A DNA stretch of 64,000 nt from a virus. The notes beneath the pieces are model-generated. The model was not told the DNA's origin. It made no database searches and saw nothing but the letters and a program-made list of their open reading frames with translations. The DNA lies in the IMG/VR virus record IMGVR_UViG_3300017782_004332, positions 40,926 to 104,925 of that record. One strand, 5' to 3'. A program made the translations under genes and the position numbers. Shown piece by piece: positions 58,166 through 64,000 of this stretch (its first letter is position 1; the number at the start of each line of letters is the position of its first letter).

Positions 58166-60616
58166 ATGAAAACAATGGATTTTAGAAAATTAATAAACAC
58201 AGTTGATACCCTGTATACAGAAGCAAAAAAAGAACCTGAAAGGTTATCAATTGATAATGCACTAGAGCATGTTAAAGATATTCAGTGGACAGAACCAACA
58301 CCAAGCGGTAATGAATACAGCATTGCTAATAACGTAGCATTTAAAGACAAAGACCTTACTGATAATGCAGTAAGATTAGAATTATTCAAAAGCGAAATGA
58401 AGCAATCACCTGCAAGATTATTAGGTGAAATTGCACAACGCATTAAACCATCAACAGATGCACAAATTGAAATTGCTATGATGATTGGTAAAATTGGTTC
58501 TAAAATGGCCAACAACGAACCTACTTCTAAAACAGAACAAACACTTGCTATCGAAAGTATTAAGTCTGCAATACGTGGAATGAAAATTGAAAGATCCGCT
58601 GATAACACTCCCTACAAAGACGACAGCGAAGAAGATTTCAAAGACGAGTCACAGTCTTTTAAAAGTGATATTTCTAAAGCCATTGAAGAACAAGACCAAC
58701 TTTCAGAAGAATTTAAAATCCTATGGGACAGAGAACCAATTAAACGTGGTAAAGGAATGTATCAAGCAATTCAGTTTCACAACGGCACTATAAGTTATGT
58801 TCCGATGGCTGTAGATGGTAGACCAATTTGGACTGGAAAAGTACAATACGGTTTTCAAATGAAACAACTTTTAGACTTAGGTTTCGGCCTTCCGGCTTAC
58901 AATTATGGTAGTGGAGATTTTGATCCTGACTTCCAAGGTCAACCAGATGGGTATACAGATGATGGTGCTGGCGAATACAAAGGAACACATAAAAAAGTTG
59001 GTAGTCGTTGGGTAGCACTTGACCAATACAAACATTGGAAAGACAGTGACGATGGCAACTTCTATACTGATCGAAATGACTCACTTTCTGATCTAAGTTT
59101 TGCTGAATGGAAACAAGCAGGGCAAATTAGAAATATTAATCACGAACTAAAAATGTTAGCATTAGAAATTGAAGCAATTCCATTACGTGATAAGAAAGAA
59201 GCATACGAAGCAATCTTAACTGTTAATAGAGCATACCGTGGAGATGCAGAAGCATTTGATAAGATGGTTGACATGATCGAAGCAGGTACTGACATTCAAG
59301 TTATTATTGCTGGTAATGCATTACGTGGTAAGAGAGAATTACAAGATCTAATTAACTCCGACGAAATGCAACGTGCATTAACAAGCAAATCACATGCTGA
59401 GAGAATGGCAGAGATTATTAAAGACGAAGCAACCGAAACAGCAAAAGAGATCAAAGGTGATGCAGGATCTTACAGCACAAATGATCAAGGACAAACTTCA
59501 TTCAAGGGCAACAAAGACATGGCCAAGAATGCACAAGCAAGTCAATCAGGAGGCAACACAAGTGGAAGAAATACTTCAAGATCAACTAACGCTTTAAATT
59601 CATTATCAAAAGATGACTTGCCTGATATTACACTTGACAGCATAGACAACAATAGTGAACAACTTGACGAAAAGATAGTTCATCAAAGAAGAATTCAATC
59701 TAATGGTAATACTGTAAACTTTAATATTGATAAATCAAAGCCAGTAACTAAAGCAAAATATCAAGGTAAGAGTTTTGAAATATATGCAGATCCTGAAGAA
59801 ATTGAAAAATGGTTAGGAACTCGTTATAGTAACGGATGGACAATCGATGACATTGAAAAACAAGATGGAACTACAAGTACTACAAGTAAAGTAACTGGCA
59901 ACCCAGTTAAAGTAGGGACACAAACTGCTAAAGTTGGTACACAAGGTGGTACTGCTAAAAGTGGTGCAGGTAAAATTAATCCAGAAAAATGGGATGAAAT
60001 TTCTGCATTGATTAAACAAGCAGTTGATGATCAAGGCAAAGTTAATAAAACTGAAAAAGATGCAGAGCCAGAGCAAGGTGCTAACAAAGGTGAAAAACTA
60101 GATCCTAATAGTGACGAAGCAAAACAGTTGTTTAAAGATCTTGAATTAGAAAGTATTGAACCTGTTGCTGAAGGTGCTGTTAAAAAAGCATTAGAAGATG
60201 ATGCTGAAAACCTAAGCAGAGAAGAGTTTATTAAAAAACATGGCGACGCAGAATTCTTTGACAACTACAATGGTGTTGAAGAAAGTTGGTTTAACGGACT
60301 AGATGATGTTACATTAAACGGTGACGAGTTTTATGAAAACTTTGGTTGGATCGGTGACAATGAAGAAAACATCGACGAAGCAGAGTATCAAGGACGTAAA
60401 GTTAAACTAAACAAACCAATGCGTGGTGATGTTAAAAAGTTTAAAGTGTACGTAAAAAACCCAAAAGGTAACGTAGTTAAGGTTAACTTCGGTGATCCAG
60501 ATATGAAAATTAAAAGATCAAACCCAAAAAGACGTAAAAGTTTCAGAGCAAGACACAACTGTGATTCTCCGGGTCCGAAGCACAAAGCACGTTACTGGTC
60601 ATGCAGAAAATGGTAA
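58166..60616 (+). CDS. Large internal-virion-type protein with Cys-basic tail
   Basis: An 816-residue hydrophilic protein. The start (MKTMDFRKLINTVDTLYTEA) resembles N termini of T4-like core and internal proteins. The middle contains an acidic region, a QPDGYTDDGAGEYKGTHKK stretch and low-complexity Gly/Thr/Lys repeats (KVGTQTAKVGTQGG). The C-terminal 75 residues (EAEYQGRKVKLNKPMRG, then RKSFRARHNCDSPGPK and KARYWSCRKW) are a module common in marine phage proteins. Probably packaged in or used to build the prohead; the exact role is unknown. Confidence 0.6.
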   Translation: MKTMDFRKLINTVDTLYTEAKKEPERLSIDNALEHVKDIQWTEPTPSGNEYSIANNVAFKDKDLTDNAVRLELFKSEMKQSPARLLGEIAQRIKPSTDAQIEIAMMIGKIGSKMANNEPTSKTEQTLAIESIKSAIRGMKIERSADNTPYKDDSEEDFKDESQSFKSDISKAIEEQDQLSEEFKILWDREPIKRGKGMYQAIQFHNGTISYVPMAVDGRPIWTGKVQYGFQMKQLLDLGFGLPAYNYGSGDFDPDFQGQPDGYTDDGAGEYKGTHKKVGSRWVALDQYKHWKDSDDGNFYTDRNDSLSDLSFAEWKQAGQIRNINHELKMLALEIEAIPLRDKKEAYEAILTVNRAYRGDAEAFDKMVDMIEAGTDIQVIIAGNALRGKRELQDLINSDEMQRALTSKSHAERMAEIIKDEATETAKEIKGDAGSYSTNDQGQTSFKGNKDMAKNAQASQSGGNTSGRNTSRSTNALNSLSKDDLPDITLDSIDNNSEQLDEKIVHQRRIQSNGNTVNFNIDKSKPVTKAKYQGKSFEIYADPEEIEKWLGTRYSNGWTIDDIEKQDGTTSTTSKVTGNPVKVGTQTAKVGTQGGTAKSGAGKINPEKWDEISALIKQAVDDQGKVNKTEKDAEPEQGANKGEKLDPNSDEAKQLFKDLELESIEPVAEGAVKKALEDDAENLSREEFIKKHGDAEFFDNYNGVEESWFNGLDDVTLNGDEFYENFGWIGDNEENIDEAEYQGRKVKLNKPMRGDVKKFKVYVKNPKGNVVKVNFGDPDMKIKRSNPKRRKSFRARHNCDSPGPKHKARYWSCRKW

Positions 60617-60622
60617 TAAACA

Positions 60623-60970
60623 ATGCTTCTAAAAGAACTATTCGATAATAACGTATCAGAAGATACATCAGATGTACTAATAGACGATATTAAATTTTAT
60701 ATCGAACAGCAGGATGACCTGCACAAAGAGTACTTCCTTCCAGCAGTAGATGAACTAAAAAGAAAAAATCTTTTAGACGACGATTCATGTTATGAATGTT
60801 TCATGCCTATGGTTGAAGCAGGCTGTGAAAATTATCAAGAACAATATAAATTACCAGGTGTTACAGAAGAAATATATACCGACGAATTGAAAGAAATGAT
60901 CTGCAGAAGAATTGCAGAAACATGTATCGATCTAATCAAAGACGGCCAATACGATCCTAAGGAGGTATAA
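60623..60970 (+). CDS. Acidic protein with CTS-like start
   Basis: A 115-residue acidic helical protein with four Cys (YECF, GCEN, ICRR, TCID). It begins MLLKELFDNN, similar to the starts of its right-hand neighbours. It overlaps the next ATG by one base. Possibly packaged; function unknown. Confidence 0.5.
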   Translation: MLLKELFDNNVSEDTSDVLIDDIKFYIEQQDDLHKEYFLPAVDELKRKNLLDDDSCYECFMPMVEAGCENYQEQYKLPGVTEEIYTDELKEMICRRIAETCIDLIKDGQYDPKEV

Positions 60971-61671
60971 TGCTAGTCAAGGAGTTGTTACTTGAAGCAC
61001 AACCTGTAAAGACCGCAGTAGTAACTTGGGGAAGAATGAATCCTCCTACTACTGGTCATCAAAAGGTGATCGATGTTGTTAAACAATATTCTCAAAGGTT
61101 TCAAGGCGATCCAATACTATTTCTTAGTAAATCACAAAAACCTAAAACAGACCCATTATCATTTGCAGAAAAGTTACATTTTACACAAGAAATGTTTAAT
61201 GTTCCAGTTGATAGAAATACCAGTGTAAAAACAATTATTCAAATGTTTCAGACACTACAAGGCAAAGGATATAGTAATATTGTTCTAGTTGCAGGAAGTG
61301 ACAGAGTACAACAATATCAAGATTTAATTAATAAGTATAATAACAAGCCTGATACAAAAGGTGTAATACCTTTTACATTTAAAAATGCTAAAGTAGTAAG
61401 CAGTGGCGAACGTGATCCAGATGCTGAAGGCATTGCTGGTATGAGTGCAAGTAAATTAAGAGCATTTGCTAGTGAAGGCAACTTTGAAGGTTTTAAACAA
61501 GGTGTTTCAGGAAACGAAGCACTTGCTAAACAAATGTATCAACGTGTGCGTCAAGGTATGGGAATTACCGAAGAAGCGGCTGGTGTTGGCATAATTACTA
61601 AACAAAATAGTACTAAAGATGTTAAGAAAGGTACTATGAAAAAAATGATGAAGGGACTTAAATTGATATGA
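60970..61671 (+). CDS. Nucleotidyltransferase (NMNAT/cytidylyltransferase fold) with capsid-targeting-like start
   Basis: A 233-residue protein: MLVKELLLEAQ, then VVTWGRMNPPTTGHQKVID with the HxGH-type nucleotide-binding motif (TTGH), VLVAGSDRVQQYQ, and GMSASKLRAFA near the ISSTxxR position. The fold joins a nucleotide to a phosphate substrate, as in NMN adenylyltransferase. Similar proteins occur in marine T4-like phages. The N-terminal KELLLEA recalls the T4 capsid-targeting sequence QEFIAEA. AAGGAGG ribosome site. Confidence 0.78.
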   Translation: MLVKELLLEAQPVKTAVVTWGRMNPPTTGHQKVIDVVKQYSQRFQGDPILFLSKSQKPKTDPLSFAEKLHFTQEMFNVPVDRNTSVKTIIQMFQTLQGKGYSNIVLVAGSDRVQQYQDLINKYNNKPDTKGVIPFTFKNAKVVSSGERDPDAEGIAGMSASKLRAFASEGNFEGFKQGVSGNEALAKQMYQRVRQGMGITEEAAGVGIITKQNSTKDVKKGTMKKMMKGLKLI

Positions 61672-62180
61672 GAGCAACAGAATTCTTAATCGAAGGTAAG
61701 CAAGAAATCATGCATATTATTAATGCAATCAAAACGGTTGCTGGTAGAGTGCAAGAAGTAAAACAATATTTAGAAGGAGCAGTTGGTAAACCTTTGAATC
61801 AAATTAGTTCACAGGATATTTACGATAAACTTATTAAAAAAGGTGTTCCGTTTGCTAGAGCAGGTGCTAGAATGGGTAGCCAAGAAGTAGCAAAAATGGG
61901 TTACAGTATGAGTACAATGCTAACCTATGCAAAATGGAATAAAAGCGGTGTAGCACAGGAAATAGGTAAAATGTTACCTGATATGGTATATGCAACTGAT
62001 CCAGAAATGAGAAAAAACATTGCTATTAAATTAAACATTTCAGAACAAGACATTGATGCTGTTATAGATGCGTATGAAGATTTAGCAGACAAATTTCCTA
62101 AGGCGGCACAGTTAATGGAAAAAGGTGATTTCGAAGGTGCACTAGATCAAGTTGTTGCAAGGATGTTACAAGGATTATAA
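61668..62180 (+). CDS. Helical protein with capsid-targeting-like start
   Basis: A 170-residue, entirely helical protein starting MRATEFLIEGKQE, very like T4 internal-protein starts (QEFIAEA). The rest (VGKPLNQISSQDIYDKLIKKG, ATDPEMRKNIAIKL) matches no family I know. It overlaps the previous gene by 4 nt. A packaged internal protein is the best guess. Confidence 0.55.
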   Translation: MRATEFLIEGKQEIMHIINAIKTVAGRVQEVKQYLEGAVGKPLNQISSQDIYDKLIKKGVPFARAGARMGSQEVAKMGYSMSTMLTYAKWNKSGVAQEIGKMLPDMVYATDPEMRKNIAIKLNISEQDIDAVIDAYEDLADKFPKAAQLMEKGDFEGALDQVVARMLQGL

Positions 62181-62183
62181 TTC

Positions 62184-62420
62184 ATGACCAAGGACGAAAT
62201 AACAACATTAAAACGATTAGCAGGAATTACAAATAGTTTTAAAGGTCAGCAACCTGTTAACTTCGAAAATATAACCTATAGTGCTCAAGCAACTAAAGAT
62301 AAAGAAAAGAAACTAGGATTAAAACCTGGAGATAAAGATTGGTTTAAACTTTGGTTTGCAAGACCATTAATGACAGGCGGAAATTTACCACAAGGATTTA
62401 GAGGAAGAAAAAAGAAATGA
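62184..62420 (+). CDS. Small basic hypothetical protein
   Basis: A 78-residue protein with KRLAGITNSF, LKPGDKDWFKLWF and a basic end GFRGRKKK. The LxRLAGI start is a common motif of small marine phage proteins in this region. It overlaps the next ATG by 4 nt. Confidence 0.5.
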   Translation: MTKDEITTLKRLAGITNSFKGQQPVNFENITYSAQATKDKEKKLGLKPGDKDWFKLWFARPLMTGGNLPQGFRGRKKK

Positions 62421-63355
62421 GTCAAACAGATAATACTCCTACAGAAATTTATCTAGACATGGACGGTGTCCTTGCTGACTTCTTTGCAGAATATGCTAAA
62501 CTTGCTGGTGTAACTTCAGGTAGTTATAGAGATATTCCGCCTGCAAAAGTTGACCCTACATTAAACAAAATGATAGGTACAGACTTTTTTGCAAGATTAC
62601 CAATGTTTCCGTCAGCACAAAAGTTAATGCAACTAGTTTTAAATTACACAGATCATTACAGTATTTGTTCAAGTCCGTTACGCGGGGATCATAAAAACTC
62701 TGAACATCATAAAAGAGTTTGGATATCTAAGCATCTCAACCCACAACCTAAAGATATTGTTATTACAGGTAGAAAAAGTAAGTGGGCAACCCAACCGGAC
62801 GGTACCCCGAACATTCTCATAGACGATAGGGGCAAAAACATAAGTGACTGGATTGCGGCTGGAGGATACGGAATTAAATATCAAGCAGACGAAGATTCAT
62901 TAGAAAGTGTTAAAATGGGGTTGGACAGATTCTTCAGGGGAGATGTTGAAGAACCAAAAACACCTGAAAGTTATTCAAGACAAGAACTTCCACAAGTTAC
63001 ATCCGAATTACTAAACAACATACCTCATACTGTAGAAACAGTAGATATGGAGCATCTTTGTCCAGTACAAAAAGAAATTATAAAAGAAAATTTAGTAAAA
63101 CAATTTAAACGTCTTAAAGAAAACAAATTTAGACCTATTGTAGTTGACAAAGACTATCGTATTATTAATGGACATCACAGATACGAAGTGCTAAAACAAT
63201 TGAATAGCGGCTATGCTGAAGTTGCTCGTATTCCTTTTACGCTTGAAGAAGTAAAAAGTGTAATGGAAAAATGGAGTGCAAAATATAAAAAAAGTATAAA
63301 CTGTAGCAATCCAAAAGGGTTCAGTCAAAAGGCTCATTGTGCTGGAAAGAAATAA
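62417..63355 (+). CDS. Fusion of HAD 5'-nucleotidase and ParB-like domain
   Basis: A 312-residue protein. Residues about 10-175 form a deoxyribonucleotidase-like HAD domain (IYLDMDGVLADFF, SICSSPLRGD, ILIDDRGKNISDW). Residues about 205-285 resemble the ParB N-terminal/sulfiredoxin-like domain (FRPIVVDKDYRIINGHHRYEVLKQL). The end SINCSNPKGFSQKAHCAGKK is a two-Cys tag found on many marine phage proteins. The first domain would dephosphorylate nucleotides; the second may hydrolyse CTP or bind DNA. The fusion is unusual. Confidence 0.75.
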   Translation: MSQTDNTPTEIYLDMDGVLADFFAEYAKLAGVTSGSYRDIPPAKVDPTLNKMIGTDFFARLPMFPSAQKLMQLVLNYTDHYSICSSPLRGDHKNSEHHKRVWISKHLNPQPKDIVITGRKSKWATQPDGTPNILIDDRGKNISDWIAAGGYGIKYQADEDSLESVKMGLDRFFRGDVEEPKTPESYSRQELPQVTSELLNNIPHTVETVDMEHLCPVQKEIIKENLVKQFKRLKENKFRPIVVDKDYRIINGHHRYEVLKQLNSGYAEVARIPFTLEEVKSVMEKWSAKYKKSINCSNPKGFSQKAHCAGKK

Positions 63356-63357
63356 TC

Positions 63358-63558
63358 ATGAGGATTGTAGAGGTATTAGAAAACTTCGCTGATGGCAAGA
63401 AAAAAGGCAAATCAAGACCAGGGCGTGTAAAAAAGTCAGGTGCTAGTTGTAACGGATCGGTTACAAGTTTAAGAGCAAAAGCAAAAAAGGCTAGTGGAGA
63501 ACGTGCTAAAATGTATCACTGGTGTGCTAACATGAAGTCGGGGAAAAAGAAAAAATGA
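63358..63558 (+). CDS. Small basic two-Cys protein with CTS-like start
   Basis: A 66-residue very basic protein: MRIVEVLENFADGKKKG, then GASCNGSVTSLRAKAK and YHWCANMKSGKKKK. The Cys-containing module is common in marine T4-like phages. DNA binding in the capsid is plausible. The ATG at 63358 follows the previous stop closely; it overlaps the next ATG (ATGA). Confidence 0.6.
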   Translation: MRIVEVLENFADGKKKGKSRPGRVKKSGASCNGSVTSLRAKAKKASGERAKMYHWCANMKSGKKKK

Positions 63559-64000
63559 GATCACAAGAATTTGTAACAGAACTTGTGACTGGTACCAGTA
63601 ATAAAGAACACCTTATAAACCGTGCCAACAAAGTTGCTGACATTTGTGCTACTATGGGCGACAAGCCTTTATTGTATAGACAGGTTCGTAATACTGGTAT
63701 GTACGGCGACAAAGCACTTATTATCAAAGCCACACCAAGAAGCATATACAAAGACGAAAAATTATTAGGCTCAGGAAACTTAATGCAACCTGTTGTGTTA
63801 AAAAAACTCGATATTGAGCATGTTGTGTTTGCCACAATGGATCCACATCCTGGCACACAAGGCAAGTTTGGAGCAAACTATTTTATGGTTCCAATTGGAG
63901 CATACAAAGTTTACAGTAGTCCGCAGGTAAAGGACTTGGGTACAGAAAATTCATACAATGATAAAGATCGCAAAATGTTTGCGCCGCCTAGTGATGAAGA
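63555..64000 (+). CDS. Hypothetical protein with CTS-like start (runs off the window)
   Basis: The frame opens at ATG 63555 and stays open to the end of the window (149 residues so far). MRSQEFVTELVTG strongly resembles T4 internal-protein starts. The body (LLYRQVRNTGMYGDKALIIKA, VFATMDPHPGTQGKFG, YFMVPIGAYKVYSSP) looks like a folded alpha/beta or ART-like domain, but no catalytic motif can be confirmed without the rest. Confidence 0.6.
   Translation, partial: MRSQEFVTELVTGTSNKEHLINRANKVADICATMGDKPLLYRQVRNTGMYGDKALIIKATPRSIYKDEKLLGSGNLMQPVVLKKLDIEHVVFATMDPHPGTQGKFGANYFMVPIGAYKVYSSPQVKDLGTENSYNDKDRKMFAPPSDE

Noticed and set aside
1-64000. Window as a bacterial chromosome or prophage with curli and metabolic genes
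   Set aside because: gp44, gp31-like, PhoH, giant fibres, T4-type late boxes, phage lysis genes and the absence of ribosomal, integrase or host housekeeping genes favour a lytic myovirus.

Overview
The window reads as part of the genome of a marine T4-like myovirus: about one third G+C (rough estimate), very tightly packed, almost all genes on the + strand with stop/start overlaps. T4-type hallmarks are a gp44-like clamp loader, PhoH, giant tail-fibre proteins, a gp31/GroES-like cochaperonin, TAAATA late-promoter boxes and small genes familiar from cyanophage and pelagiphage myoviruses. The host is not shown. The lipoprotein spanin and curli genes imply a Gram-negative cell. Low G+C and the curli cluster fit a SAR11-type alphaproteobacterium; I recall curli-related clusters being reported in pelagimyophages, but I cannot confirm the host here.

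Layout. 1-229: end of groEL and a strong terminator. 296-4613: two tail-fibre-type proteins and a subtilisin-like protease. 4661-5641: four small proteins, two of them paralogous membrane proteins. 5642-12592: a divergent locus with a CHASE2-adenylate cyclase on the - strand facing a curli-like operon (csgF, csgG, curlin-like, FecR-domain, second curlin-like). 12603-15042: small membrane and charged proteins. 15050-18271: four tRNAs (Arg-UCU, Leu-UAA, Trp-CCA, CAU) mixed with a ClpP paralogue, an acetyltransferase, a zinc ribbon and an HEXXH protein. 18294-22842: small genes, canonical clpP and a structural protein. 22884-29923: accessory metabolism, comprising glycan-type enzymes, a QueD-like protein, two 2OG-Fe(II) oxygenases, a phosphomannomutase-like HAD, UV endonuclease, Cu/Zn SOD and an A-type Fe-S carrier. 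29927-42363: four large fibre/adhesin genes. 42363-48448: DnaE-like fragment, gp31-like protein, MazG, cytidylyltransferase, clamp loader, ferredoxin, PhoH. 48573-52095: conserved genes and a lysis cassette. 52134-55772: dnaJ, def, clpA. 55750-64000: small proteins, an internal virion-type protein, and several proteins with capsid-targeting-like N termini.

How it works together. Two promoter classes are visible: near-perfect sigma70 promoters (mostly TTGACA-17-TATAAT) and TAAATA boxes like T4 late promoters. In about a dozen genes the box sits so close to the start codon that the mRNA should be leaderless. The virus carries a broad protein-handling kit (GroEL, GroES-like, DnaJ, deformylase, ClpA, two ClpP, subtilase).

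Most notable: (1) the virus-borne curli secretion locus paired with a CHASE2 cyclase; (2) apparent complete absence of AGCT and GCWGC from the window, even in tRNA D-arms; (3) the leaderless promoter geometry; (4) capsid-targeting-like N termini on predicted enzymes near the right end.
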